NCBI GenBank assembly: GCA_016792845.1
Contig: JAEUKH010000022.1
Coordinates: 242,726 to 306,725 of the forward strand
DNA: 64,000 nucleotides
Source of the DNA: Myxococcales bacterium
GTDB lineage: Bacteria > Myxococcota_A > Polyangia > Polyangiales > Ga0077539
Direction: 5' to 3'
Position 1 is the stretch's first letter; every line of letters begins with the position of its first letter. The notes beneath the pieces are model-generated. The model had not been told where the DNA came from. It did no database searches and saw only the letters and a program-made list of their open reading frames with translations. This document shows, one piece after another, positions 25,237 to 33,814 of this stretch. The position numbers and the translations under genes are program-made.

Positions 25237-25917
25237 GTAAAACGCAAAAATCTTCGGGTCGGCCGCCGTGTCACCCGCGGCGCTGTCTCCGAGGGCGCCC
25301 GCGGCGCTGCGGGGCGCGGTCACGCGCTCACCCGGGCCCGGGGTCGGAGGCAAGCTGAGCGGCCTCGGCGTCGCCACCGGGGTCGCCTGGGCCAGCGGGA
25401 CGAAGCGCCCGTCGGCGCGGCGGAGGCCCACCGCGAGGTGATGCAACGCCCCGGGGCTGAGCCCTTCGAGGGTGCAGTGCCCCGCGGGCTCGATCGCCTC
25501 GCAGGCGGCCGCGTCGCGGGTGATCTCGGTGGCCCCGACGGCGAGCGAGACGCGCTCGAGCGCCAAGGGGGCGTCGAGGGGGGCGCCCACGGCGGCGAGC
25601 GCCTCGGCGGCGACGGCCCAGCGCACCGCGAGCCGGGTGGGGTCGATGGGGACGCACTCTAGCTCCGTCGCCTCGGCCCAAGCGCGCGGCGGCGCGGCGG
25701 GGGCCGGGTCGCCGTCGAGGGCGCGCAACCCGCGCAGCGCCTCGGGGTCGTCGGGGTGCTGCGCGAGCACCGCGCGAAACACCGCGGCGGCCTCGGCGGC
25801 GCGGCCCTGCTGCAAGAGGATGTGACCCATGATGGCCGTGGCGAACTCGGCCGGGAGGCTCTGTTCTTCGCCATCTTCGTCTCGAAAAATAGGGGGCGAG
25901 GCGGGATCTTCGCGCAT
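25198..25917 (-). CDS. TPR-like protein, 3' end formed by the island repeat
   Basis: The protein has 239 aa. N-terminal residues about 22-65 form one TPR unit pair (AIMGHILLQQGRAAEAAAVF, AVLAQHPDDPEALRGL). The rest is a strand-rich domain (LECVPIDPTRLAVRWAV, HCTLEGLSPGALHHLAVGL) resembling a fibronectin-III-like fold, then a Pro/Ala-rich linker. I do not recognise a function. It sits directly upstream of ribF-like coding on the same strand (stop-to-start gap 3 bp, so probably in an operon after it). The last 12 codons lie inside the 38-bp repeat that bounds the island. Confidence 0.65.
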   Translation of the reverse strand: MREDPASPPIFRDEDGEEQSLPAEFATAIMGHILLQQGRAAEAAAVFRAVLAQHPDDPEALRGLRALDGDPAPAAPPRAWAEATELECVPIDPTRLAVRWAVAAEALAAVGAPLDAPLALERVSLAVGATEITRDAAACEAIEPAGHCTLEGLSPGALHHLAVGLRRADGRFVPLAQATPVATPRPLSLPPTPGPGERVTAPRSAAGALGDSAAGDTAADPKIFAFYAAAWARGVQSSQ

Positions 25918-25920
25918 GGT

Positions 25921-26868
25921 CTACGGGGCTCTCACCGACGAGAGTGCCAAGCGAGCGGCCTCGGCGTCGAGGGCGATCTGCCGCTTGAGCGATTCGAGCC
26001 CGTCGAAGCGGATCTCGTCGCGGAGGCGCTTCACAAACTCGACCCTCAGGGTGCTGCCGTAGAGGTCGCCCGAGAAGTCGAAGAGGTGCGCCTCGATCGA
26101 GCGCCCGGCGCGCAAGGTCGGCCGCGTGCCGAGGTTCAGCACCCCGTCGTGCCAATGGGCAGGAGCCTCTCCCGGCGCGAGCACCGCGGCGCGCACCGCG
26201 TACACGCCGTCTCGGGGCAACGCTTCGGTCTGGGTCAGAAGGTTCGCCGTCGGGAAGCCCAGGGTGCGCCCGCGCTGAAAGCCGCGAACCACCAGCCCGT
26301 CGAGGTCGTAGCGCCGCCCGAGGAGCCGCTCGGCCGAGGCGAGATCGCCCTCGCCGAGGGCCCTGCGCACCCGCGACGACGAGAGCGGCACCCCGTCGTC
26401 GTCGGTGATGGCCTCGACCACATGCCCGCGGTACCCCCGCGCGGCGCCCAGCGACGCGAGGCTCTCGGCGGTGCCCTCGCGGTTGCGCCCGAAGCGAAAA
26501 TCGTAGCCCACGAAGACCTCCCGGGCCCGCAGCCCGAGCACCACCTGATCGACGAATTCCTCAGGCGTCTGCGCCGCGAACGAGAGGTCGAAGCGCTGCA
26601 CCACCACCGCGTCGAGGCCCGTCGTGGCGAGCAGCTCTAGCTTACGGTCGACGCCCATGAGGAGCGACGAGGCCCGCTCGGGCGCGAGCACCCGGGTCGG
26701 GTGCGGGTCAAAGGTGAGGGCCACCGCGTCTCCGCCGAGGGCGCGGGCCGCGTCGATGCACTGTTGAAGAAGGGCGCGATGGCCCCGATGAACGCCGTCA
26801 AAATTCCCGATCGCCAGGGCCCCGGGTCGCAACCGCCGGGCCGCGCGATGGTCGTGCGCGATGAACAT
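25921..26868 (-). CDS. ribF: Bifunctional riboflavin kinase / FAD synthetase RibF
   Basis: The protein has 315 aa, a normal length. The ATG at 26868 gives the FMN-adenylyltransferase domain with GNFDGVHRGH (residues 21-30, HxGH nucleotidyltransferase motif) and SSSRVRRAL near 160. The C-terminal riboflavin kinase domain has RTLGFPTANL and DGVYAVRA, and ends with EFVKRLRDEIRFDGLESLKRQIALD, the usual RibF tail. It converts riboflavin to FMN and FAD in the cytoplasm. An in-frame extension to 27288 overlaps the Smr gene and was rejected. Confidence 0.95.
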   Translation of the reverse strand: MFIAHDHRAARRLRPGALAIGNFDGVHRGHRALLQQCIDAARALGGDAVALTFDPHPTRVLAPERASSLLMGVDRKLELLATTGLDAVVVQRFDLSFAAQTPEEFVDQVVLGLRAREVFVGYDFRFGRNREGTAESLASLGAARGYRGHVVEAITDDDGVPLSSSRVRRALGEGDLASAERLLGRRYDLDGLVVRGFQRGRTLGFPTANLLTQTEALPRDGVYAVRAAVLAPGEAPAHWHDGVLNLGTRPTLRAGRSIEAHLFDFSGDLYGSTLRVEFVKRLRDEIRFDGLESLKRQIALDAEAARLALSSVRAP

Positions 26869-26936
26869 AGCGCCGCGAAGGTAGTGCCGCGCCCCTGCGA
26901 CGCAAAGGGTTTCACGTCGCTTCGCGGCGCGCCCCC

Positions 26937-27689
26937 TCAGGCCCGTAGCGACACCAGGATGGCGCCGCGCCCGCCGAGGTTCTCGGGCGCCGTCGCGAAG
27001 GCGTCGACTTCGAGGGCCGCGGGCGCCTCGCAGAGCGCCTTGACCACCGCGTCGCAGAGCACCGAGGCCCCGTCGGGGGAGCGCCGCCCCCACCCGTGAA
27101 TGATCGCCACGCAGCGCAGCTTTCGCGCGCGCCGCGACCGCACGAACTCGACCACCTTGAGGGCGGCCTCGTGCGGTTCGAGCCCGTGCAGGTCGAGGCT
27201 CTCGCTCGGCGACGCGAAGCGGTCGAGCACCTCGAGGGCGAACTCGTGACCGCGCCGCCAGCCTTGCACCGCGCCGTCGCCGAGCCACCGGTGCTCAAGC
27301 TTGGGGCCGCCCTCGGCCGCGGCGCGACGGAGCTTCTGTGACACCGCCGCAGGCCGCGCGCTCTTCTCGTCGCGCGCCCCCGGGGTGACCCGCTCGGTCT
27401 TGACGTCGAGGGGTACGACCCCCGACATGGCCGCGCGAAACAGCTCTTCGTCGAGGTTGGGGCGCCACACATCGCTCGGCCCGCGCGCGTGGGCCCGTGG
27501 CGGCAGCGCGACCGAGGTGTCGCGGGCCGGGCCGTAGCGCCGAGATTCGAGCTCGCCCCGGGCCTTGGCGGCCTCTTTGCGGGCCTTCTCGGCTTCGAGC
27601 TTCGCGGTCTCTTCGGCCACCATCTCGGCCTTCACGGTGGCCAGGGCGGCGAAGGGAGAGTGCGGGTCGGGCTTGCTCTTCTTGCTCAT
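26937..27689 (-). CDS. Smr-domain protein
   Basis: The protein has 250 aa. The Smr domain occupies about residues 163-248 with LDLHGLEPHEAALKVVEF and VAIIHGWGRRSPDG, the DLHG and HGxG motifs. The first 60 residues are a highly charged Ala/Lys/Glu coiled-coil helix (AEETAKLEAEKARKEAAKA). Smr domains act as nucleases on branched DNA or on RNA, as in MutS2 and ribosome-rescue factors; stand-alone members such as this resemble SmrA/B. The ATG overlaps the stop of the 81-aa gene upstream (27686-27689). Confidence 0.88.
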   Translation of the reverse strand: MSKKSKPDPHSPFAALATVKAEMVAEETAKLEAEKARKEAAKARGELESRRYGPARDTSVALPPRAHARGPSDVWRPNLDEELFRAAMSGVVPLDVKTERVTPGARDEKSARPAAVSQKLRRAAAEGGPKLEHRWLGDGAVQGWRRGHEFALEVLDRFASPSESLDLHGLEPHEAALKVVEFVRSRRARKLRCVAIIHGWGRRSPDGASVLCDAVVKALCEAPAALEVDAFATAPENLGGRGAILVSLRA

Positions 27690-27931
27690 GACCGCGCCTC
27701 GCGGCCCCGCGCGCGGAGCGCCATCACGGCGGCCTGGAGCCCGTTCAACATGCCGTCTTCGTAGTGGTAGTCGCGGTCGTCGAGCTCGGTAAAATCGTGC
27801 GGGTTGCGGATGTCTTCTGCGGTGAGGCCGGGCTTCAAGCGGCGCGCCAGGGCGAGCACCTTCTTCTCTTGGAGCGCGACCAGACCTTCAAGGAGCGCGG
27901 CGATGTCTTCGTAGGGGTCGTGGGCCGTCAT
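27686..27931 (-). CDS. Small acidic conserved-looking protein
   Basis: The protein has 81 aa. It starts with a helix (DPYEDIAALLEGLVALQEKK) and has a central DIRNPHDFTELDDRDYHYEDG segment followed by a helix. No known domain is visible. The overlap with the Smr gene and the balanced composition support a real gene. It may be a small partner of the Smr protein. Confidence 0.6.
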   Translation of the reverse strand: MTAHDPYEDIAALLEGLVALQEKKVLALARRLKPGLTAEDIRNPHDFTELDDRDYHYEDGMLNGLQAAVMALRARGREARS

Positions 27932-28040
27932 GGTTCGTTCTCGGCGCTACGATAGGGGCTCCGCGGGCGCCGTGCCACCTCGACGAGGGCTGTCGAAAAC
28001 TTCGGTCGTGGGGCGCGACCGTGGCAGTGCTCGCAGCGCT

Positions 28041-28940
28041 GTGCGTGAGCTTGGGGTGATGCTGTGCGTTCTCGCGGCGGGGTGCCATGGTCGACGGCCG
28101 GCGGCCCGAGACGCGGGGCGTCCGTTGGTGGTGGCGATTGGGGCAGGCGAGGCGCCGCCGAGCCCGACGGTGGCCCTCGACGCGGGGTCTACCGCACCCG
28201 TTGATGCGCCCGTTGATGCGCCCGTTGATGCGCCCGCCGCGACGGCGTCGCCCGCGCCCGGCGTCACCCAAGGGTGCCCCGAGGGGATGCTCGCCGTGCA
28301 GGGCAGCTTCTGCCCCGAGGTCGAACAGAACTGCACCGAGATCATGCGCGACGGGTACGAGCGCTGCGCCCACTTCGAGCGCCCCACGGTGTGCCGCAGC
28401 GCCCATCGACAGCCGCTGAACTTCTGCATCGACCGCTACGAGTGGCCTAACCGCCGCGGCGAGCGCCCGGTCGTCCTCGTCGATTGGAATCAGGCCACCG
28501 CCCACTGCGCCAGCCTCGGCCGCCGCCTCTGCACCGAGCACGAATGGACCTTCGCGTGCGAGGGCGAAGACATGCTCCCGTACCCCTACGGGTACGACCG
28601 CGACAGCGCCGCGTGCAACATCGACAACCTCGCGCGCCGCTACGACCGCGCGGCCCTGCGTCGCGGGGGCGAGAGCGCCAGGGCCGAGGTCGAGCGCGTC
28701 TGGATGGGCGCGCCCTCAGGCGCCCGCGACCGCTGCGTCAGCCCCTTCGGCGTCTACGACCTCACCGGCAACGTCGACGAATGGACCGTCAGCGCCACCG
28801 GCCGCCCCTTCCGCTCGACGCTCAAGGGCGGCTGGTGGGGCCGCGTACGGACCCGCTGCCGACCCGTCACGCGCTCGCACTACGAGCACTTCGAGTACTA
28901 TCAAATCGGCTTCCGATGCTGCGCCGATCGTACGATGTAG
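28041..28940 (+). CDS. Lipoprotein with formylglycine-generating-enzyme-like (FGE-sulfatase) domain
   Basis: The protein has 299 aa from a GTG at 28041 that gives MRELGVMLCVLAAGC, a short lipoprotein signal; an ATG at 28059 is the alternative. A low-complexity linker contains three 12-bp repeats (APVDAPVDAPVDAP). The FGE-like domain covers about residues 85-295: FCIDRYEWPNRRGERPV, VDWNQATAHCASLGRRLCTE, EWTFACEGED, YDLTGNVDEWTV, KGGWWGRVRTRCRP. Most bacterial members of this fold are not true FGEs but surface or regulatory domains, often beside Ser/Thr kinases. The tail has extra cysteines (FRCCADRTM). A dyad array starts inside its last codons. Confidence 0.78.
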   Translation: MRELGVMLCVLAAGCHGRRPAARDAGRPLVVAIGAGEAPPSPTVALDAGSTAPVDAPVDAPVDAPAATASPAPGVTQGCPEGMLAVQGSFCPEVEQNCTEIMRDGYERCAHFERPTVCRSAHRQPLNFCIDRYEWPNRRGERPVVLVDWNQATAHCASLGRRLCTEHEWTFACEGEDMLPYPYGYDRDSAACNIDNLARRYDRAALRRGGESARAEVERVWMGAPSGARDRCVSPFGVYDLTGNVDEWTVSATGRPFRSTLKGGWWGRVRTRCRPVTRSHYEHFEYYQIGFRCCADRTM

Positions 28941-28997
28941 TCAGCGTCTACATTGAATGTGAGCAGCGTCTACATTGAATGTAGACAGCGTTCACAT
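28935..28997. promoter_or_regulatory. Three tandem 19-bp dyads at 22-bp spacing
   Basis: The copies at 28935-28953, 28957-28975 and 28979-28997 all fit ATGTNNNCAGCGTNNACAT, an imperfect inverted repeat, and are exactly 22 bp apart (two helical turns). The first overlaps the stop codon of the FGE-like lipoprotein gene. A fourth copy, inverted, is at 42716-42734. The helical phasing suggests cooperative protein binding. The array lies between the convergent 3' ends of the lipoprotein and ferredoxin genes, so it is not an obvious promoter. Confidence 0.6.
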
Positions 28998-29006
28998 CGC
29001 CCGGCC

Positions 29007-29303
29007 TCACCGCCCGCGCAGGGTGCCTACGAGGGCCTCGACGTCGTCGGCGGTGACCTCGACGTAGTGCTGGTGCCGCGGCATCACGGCGACGCTGCAC
29101 CCCGAGGCGGGGCAGAGGCCCATGCACCCCGTGGCGGTCACCCAGGTGTTGCGCGGGAGCCGCTGTTCGAGGCTCGCCCGCTTGAGGGCGGTGAAGACCG
29201 CGGGCCCGGCGGCGCCGCACCCCGAGCGCAGCGGGTCGGTGGGAGCCCGCGTGTGGGTGCATACGAAGACCTGGGTGAGCGGCTGAAAGGCTGCGGGTTT
29301 CAT
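29007..29303 (-). CDS. Thioredoxin-like [2Fe-2S] ferredoxin
   Basis: The protein has 98 aa when started at the ATG that overlaps the next gene's stop (ATGA at 29300-29303). It has the (2Fe-2S) thioredoxin-like ferredoxin layout: VFVCTHTRAP, LRSGCGAAG, then ATGCMGLCPASGCSV, giving the four or more cluster cysteines, followed by YVEVTADDVEALV. Family members carry electrons or deliver clusters in the cytoplasm. Its pairing with a secreted TPR gene has no obvious functional meaning. Confidence 0.85.
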   Translation of the reverse strand: MKPAAFQPLTQVFVCTHTRAPTDPLRSGCGAAGPAVFTALKRASLEQRLPRNTWVTATGCMGLCPASGCSVAVMPRHQHYVEVTADDVEALVGTLRGR

Positions 29304-30301
29304 CGCGGTGGTGTGCTGCCGAGGGTGCGGAGTCGGGCGGTGAGGGCGCGGAGGTGACGCTCGGCCTGCGCGCGCCACGGGTCATCGGGGCGGGCGGCGT
29401 CGCGGTAGGCGCTCCAGCTCTGGAGCGCGTCGTTGATGAGGCCGCGGGTCGCGAGGGCGGCGTCGAGGGGGCCGGGGTCGCGGCGCAGGGCCTCGGCGCT
29501 GAGCTCGAAGGCGAGGGCCATGTGGGCGTGACGCTCGTAGGCGGGCACGAAGACGACGCTGTCGCTGAGCAGGGCCGCGACCAGCGCCTCGCCCCGGGTC
29601 AGCCCGCGGGGAGCCCGCTGCGCGGCCGTTGCGTAGGCGCGGAGCCCCGCCTCGACCCAAGGCGTGCCGAGGCGGTCTTGGGTGAGCGCGAGGCCCAACC
29701 AGTGGAGGGGGCGCTCGGGGTCGAGGGCCGTCGCGTGCTCGTAGGCGTCGACGGCGTCGTCGAGGGCGCCGAGGGCCACGTCGCTCTCGGCGAGGTTGCC
29801 CCACACGATGGCCTCGAAGCTCGCGCCAAGAGGCGCCCGAAGCAGCGCTCGGTAGAGGGCGACGGCCTCGCGGTCGCGGCGCTCGATCGAGGCCATGAAG
29901 GCCAGCTCGAAGCGGGCGGTCTGCGCCGCGGAGCCCTCGGGCGCGAGGGCGATGACGCGCTCGCAGAGGGGGCGCGCCAGGGCGTGGTCGCGTCGACGGG
30001 CCGCGGCCTCGCAACGCGCCGCGAGCACCGCGGGGGTGTCATGCCCCAGGCTCGACGCGCGCTCGTAGCGCTGCTCGGCCATGCGACGCAAGGTGGCCCG
30101 GGCGCCCGAGAGCCCCGAGAGTTCGATGAGGGCCCGGGGCAAGAGAGGGGTCGGCATGAGGGCCTCGAAGTTCAGCATCGCGCCCTCTTCTTCGGCCCGG
30201 GCCGCCATCGGGCTCGGCCGCGGGTCGCCCGGCCAGCGGAGCTGCGCGTCGGCGCGGCCCGGGAGCCCCAAGAGCACCAGCATCGCGGCGAGCGCTCTCA
30301 C
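29300..30301 (-). CDS. Secreted TPR-repeat protein
   Basis: The protein has 333 aa from a GTG that overlaps the upstream stop (GTGA, 30298-30301), giving a signal peptide (MRALAAMLVLLGLPGRADAQ). The mature part is helical with TPR units: HALARPLCERVIALAPEG, REAVALYRALLRAPLG, DAVDAYEHATALDPERPLHW. It probably scaffolds envelope proteins. It is translationally coupled on both sides, to another secreted helical protein upstream and to a ferredoxin downstream. Confidence 0.75.
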   Translation of the reverse strand: MRALAAMLVLLGLPGRADAQLRWPGDPRPSPMAARAEEEGAMLNFEALMPTPLLPRALIELSGLSGARATLRRMAEQRYERASSLGHDTPAVLAARCEAAARRRDHALARPLCERVIALAPEGSAAQTARFELAFMASIERRDREAVALYRALLRAPLGASFEAIVWGNLAESDVALGALDDAVDAYEHATALDPERPLHWLGLALTQDRLGTPWVEAGLRAYATAAQRAPRGLTRGEALVAALLSDSVVFVPAYERHAHMALAFELSAEALRRDPGPLDAALATRGLINDALQSWSAYRDAARPDDPWRAQAERHLRALTARLRTLGSTPPR

Positions 30302-31152
30302 GGGCGGCGCTCTGGGGCGCGGCGGGCCCGCGCGAGCCACCGCCGGGTCTCTTCGACCCAAGGGCCTCGCGAGACCGCCAGCGCCCGCTCAAGGGGAGCC
30401 TCGGCCTCGCGGGCGCGGCCGCCGAGCAAGAGCGCGATGCCCACCGACGCGGGGCCCTCACCCTCGGTGAGGAGCCCCGCACCCCAGGCGTCGACATCGC
30501 CCGCAAAGGGCTGTAATTGCTCAGAAAATTGTGATGCAAGGGCCGCCGCTTCGGGCTCCCGGCGGGCGCGCACGAGGGCGGCCACGAGGGTGCATCGCTC
30601 GGGGTCGCTCAGCGGCCCGACGGTGGCCCGGGTGCTGAGCAGGGTGATCGCGGGGCCGAGCCCTTCGGGGCCTCGGGCCATGCTCCAGCGGGCGAGGGTG
30701 GCGGCCAAGACGGGGGTGCCCGGGTCGAGGGCGGGGCGCGTCGCGAGCACGGGGCTGGCGTCGTCGAAGGCCCGCGCGAAATCGCCGTCGAGGGCGGTGT
30801 AGAAGGCCCGGGTGAGCCGCGCGTCGGCGAGGCGCTCGAAGCCCGCGGGCGAGATGTGCCCGAGGGCCTCGCGGGCCTCGGCGTCGCGCCCGGCGAGGCG
30901 CAGGCGCACGGCCCGTTCGGCCCAGGCGTCGTCGTGGGTCGGGGCGGCGGTCGCGAGGTCGTCGTCGCGTTGGGCGCTGCGCTGAGGGTCGAGGCCTTCG
31001 ACGGGGTTCACGCGCCAGGTCGGGGTGCGCGACCAGGTCAATCGCGGCAGCACCGCCCGGCTCACCGAAGCGCGGCGTACGGGCCAATCGACCGCGCCCG
31101 CGGTGTGCCCGACAAGACAGAGGGTGACGACGAGAGAGCGGTGCGCGCGCAA
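30298..31152 (-). CDS. Secreted helical-repeat protein
   Basis: The protein has 284 aa. The signal peptide is MRAHRSLVVTLCLVGHTAGA. The mature part has TPR-like helix pairs (WAERAVRLRLAGRDAEAREA, GIALLLGGRAREAEAPLERA). It resembles its downstream neighbour in architecture and is coupled to it by a GTGA overlap, so the two likely form an envelope complex. Function unknown. Confidence 0.7.
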   Translation of the reverse strand: MRAHRSLVVTLCLVGHTAGAVDWPVRRASVSRAVLPRLTWSRTPTWRVNPVEGLDPQRSAQRDDDLATAAPTHDDAWAERAVRLRLAGRDAEAREALGHISPAGFERLADARLTRAFYTALDGDFARAFDDASPVLATRPALDPGTPVLAATLARWSMARGPEGLGPAITLLSTRATVGPLSDPERCTLVAALVRARREPEAAALASQFSEQLQPFAGDVDAWGAGLLTEGEGPASVGIALLLGGRAREAEAPLERALAVSRGPWVEETRRWLARARRAPERRP

Positions 31153-31200
31153 GGTGACCGGGAGAGACCGTACACCCTGCGCGGCGCCCCCGCGAGACGC

Positions 31201-33696
31201 TCAGCGACGACGACGGCGGAGGCCCGCCACCGCGGCGGCCACGCCCAAGAGGCCGAGGTAGCGCGCGGTCTGGGTGCGGCCCGCGGCGCCCGCGCCGGCG
31301 ACCCGGCACGCGCAGCCGTCGCCCTGGAGCGCGAGGCGCTGACCGTTGCCGCTGTCGATGCCGACCTTGCCCGCGTCGCGCGCCCCGGCGTCGTTGGGGC
31401 CGAGGTCGGTCGAGGCGCCGCTGTCGGCGGGGCCCGAATCGGCGGGGCCTGCGTCGACGACGCCGGCGTCCATCGAGGGGAGCACGCAGCGGCCGGCTTC
31501 GCAGACGTAGCCCATGGCGCACTGGGCGGTGTCGCTGCACGCGGTGCGGCAGCTCGTGTCGCCGCACGCGTAGCCCATGCAGTCGGTGGTCATCGCGGCC
31601 GGGCAGGCGCCCATGCCGTCACAGTTGGCGCCCGCCGTGGCCACGCCGCCCTCGCAGGTCGCGCTCCGGCACGCGGTGCTCGCCCCGGGGAAGGCGCAGG
31701 CCATACGGTTGCTCCCGTCGCAGACCGCGCCGCAGGCGCCCTCACCCTGGCACGCCGTGCGCGCGCCGTGGGGGCGACCCGTCACTGCGTTGCAGGTGCC
31801 GAGCATCCCCGCGGTGTCGCAGGCCTCGCACTGCCCGTTGCAGGCCGTGTTGCAGCACACCCCGTCGACGCAGTGGCCCGACTCGCACTCGCTCGCGCCC
31901 TGGCACATGCCGCCGTTGGGGCGTCGCCCGGTGCACATCCCGTTCTCGCAGATGTTGCCCGCGGCGCAGTCGTCGTTGGTTGAGCAGCGCGTCAGGCAGC
32001 CCGCCTCACCGCACGCGTAGGGCGCGCAGGGGCTCGTGCTCGGCGCGGGGCAAGCGCCCATGCCGTCGCAGGTCGCCGCGGTGGTGGCGGCGCCCTCGCT
32101 GCACGACGCGCTCCGGCACGACACCGTGTTGTCAGGGAAGACGCACGCCGTGCGTTGGGTGCCGTCGCAGCGCCCGCCGCAGGCCGTGCCCGCCCCCGCG
32201 CACGCCGTTCGCGCCCCGCGCGGAGCGCCCACCGCCGCGGTGCAGGTGCCCGCGCTGCCGTCGAGGTTGCACGCCTCGCACTGCCCGTTGCAGGCCGTGT
32301 TGCAGCACACGCCGTCGACGCAGTTGCCGCTCGCGCACTGGTTCGCGCCGGTGCACGCGCCGCCCGGAGGCAGCTTCGGCACACAGCGCATCATCGCGTT
32401 GCAGTAGTTGCCGGTGGTGCAGTCGGTGTCGCTCGCGCAGCTCGTGCGGCACGCGGTCTCGCCGCACACGAAGGGCGCGCAGAGGGTCACCGACCCAGGG
32501 ATGCAGGCCCCGAGGCCGTTGCACCCGGCCTGCGCGGTGGCGCTGCCGTTCATACAGCTCGCGGCCCCACACGCGGTGCTCATGCCGGGGTAGCCGCAGC
32601 GCTCACGCAGGGTGCCGTCGCAGGTGCCCGCGCAGACGCTCTCGCCCCCCGCGCAGGCCGGACGCCCGTTGCGCGGCGCGCCGCTCACCGCGGTGCAGGT
32701 GCCCACCGAGCCCGTGGCGTTGCAGACCTCGCACTGCCCGGCGCAGGCCGAGCCGCAGCACACGCCGTCGACGCAGAAGCCCGTACGGCATTGATCGCTG
32801 GTGGTGCAGCTCGCGCCCTGGGCGAGCTCGGTGCGGCACGAGGCCGAACAGCCGTCGCCGGGCCGCACGTTGCCGTCGTCGCACTCCTCGCCCATCTCGG
32901 TGGTGTTGTTGCCGCACTCTGAGATGCCGCCGCCGCGGATTTGAAAGCGCCAGAGCCCCGCGGTGCCCGCGTTGGTGGTGGTGCAGAGGTTCAGAATCGC
33001 GGTGGTGCGTGAGCCCGGGAGGGTGTCGAAATTGCGCTGGTCGCCCGCGTCGAAGCCCGCCTGCGCGGGGGTGCAGCCGGTGGTGCTCGGGGTGCACTGG
33101 CCGGTGGCGTCGCTGCCCGAGGCGGTGCCGGCCATCCATTCGCAGCGGTTGTAGCGAAACTCGACGTCGAAATCGCCCGCCACGCGCTGCGTGCTGCGGT
33201 CGAACAAGATGAGCTGAAAGTCGTTGAGGCGCGTGTACGACTGCGAGAAAAAGCCCACGTTGTGCCAGGTGACGGTGACCTGCCCGGGGCGCACGTCATA
33301 GTACACGCCGTAGTTGGTGGGCGGCAGCGGCGGGGCCGACGGCGGCCGGGTGTCGACGTCGCCCCACCACGGCGCGATCATCGGCTGCGACGAGATCGGG
33401 AAGGGCGTCGGCGTGAACGAGCTCACCGCCCCGCGGAAGGTGATGTTGCCGTTGTTGTTGACGAACATCGACGTATAGAACGTGCCGAAGAAGTTGGCCC
33501 CGCGGGTGCCCATCGCGGCCGTAATGGCGATCGACGTCGACGACCCGTCGTCGTTGTTGTCGAGGCGTGTCAGGCCGTATCCGGCGTCGCCGCCGAGCCC
33601 GTTGAGCAAGGGGATGGCCCCCGCCGTCGGGGCCCACGCGGTGGCCGCCATCGCGGCCGGAAGAGCAAGATGCAAAAGCAGGTAGACGCGCTTCAT
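31201..33696 (-). CDS. MYXO-CTERM surface protein with nidogen-like domain and Cys-rich repeats
   Basis: The protein has 831 aa; the ATG at 33696 gives a signal peptide (MKRVYLLLHLALPAAMAATA). Residues about 35-215 resemble a nidogen-like (NIDO) domain: NNDGSSTSIAI, MFVNNNGNITF, MIAPWWGDVDTR, WHNVGFFSQSYTRLNDFQLI. One Myxo disulfide repeat follows (EECDDGNVRPGDGCSASC). Three long Cys-rich repeats of about 160 residues each contain CVDGVCCNTACNGQCEAC. The C-terminus is a MYXO-CTERM signal: CACR, a transmembrane helix (YLGLLGVAAAVAGL) and RRRRR, which predicts myxosortase processing and surface anchoring. It may serve in adhesion or matrix binding. Confidence 0.9.
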   Translation of the reverse strand: MKRVYLLLHLALPAAMAATAWAPTAGAIPLLNGLGGDAGYGLTRLDNNDDGSSTSIAITAAMGTRGANFFGTFYTSMFVNNNGNITFRGAVSSFTPTPFPISSQPMIAPWWGDVDTRPPSAPPLPPTNYGVYYDVRPGQVTVTWHNVGFFSQSYTRLNDFQLILFDRSTQRVAGDFDVEFRYNRCEWMAGTASGSDATGQCTPSTTGCTPAQAGFDAGDQRNFDTLPGSRTTAILNLCTTTNAGTAGLWRFQIRGGGISECGNNTTEMGEECDDGNVRPGDGCSASCRTELAQGASCTTSDQCRTGFCVDGVCCGSACAGQCEVCNATGSVGTCTAVSGAPRNGRPACAGGESVCAGTCDGTLRERCGYPGMSTACGAASCMNGSATAQAGCNGLGACIPGSVTLCAPFVCGETACRTSCASDTDCTTGNYCNAMMRCVPKLPPGGACTGANQCASGNCVDGVCCNTACNGQCEACNLDGSAGTCTAAVGAPRGARTACAGAGTACGGRCDGTQRTACVFPDNTVSCRSASCSEGAATTAATCDGMGACPAPSTSPCAPYACGEAGCLTRCSTNDDCAAGNICENGMCTGRRPNGGMCQGASECESGHCVDGVCCNTACNGQCEACDTAGMLGTCNAVTGRPHGARTACQGEGACGAVCDGSNRMACAFPGASTACRSATCEGGVATAGANCDGMGACPAAMTTDCMGYACGDTSCRTACSDTAQCAMGYVCEAGRCVLPSMDAGVVDAGPADSGPADSGASTDLGPNDAGARDAGKVGIDSGNGQRLALQGDGCACRVAGAGAAGRTQTARYLGLLGVAAAVAGLRRRRR

Positions 33697-33814
33697 AAAT
33701 CCCTCACGGTGTGATGAGAAGCACACAACGCTGTGCATTCAAGCACCCTTCGCCGCACCGTCGCAACGTTCGGCGTCGATTGCTGAGCGCCCCGAAGTAC
33801 ACTCGCGCCCCTTC

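Noticed and set aside
28935..28997. Possible mini-CRISPR or terminator at the dyad array
   Set aside because: The 3-bp gaps are far too short for spacers, and the stems are weak with no T-tract.
33715..33745. ACGCTGTGCATTCAA resembling another copy of the 19-bp dyad before the MYXO-CTERM gene
   Set aside because: The match is partial and two bases are missing, so it breaks the dyad spacing.
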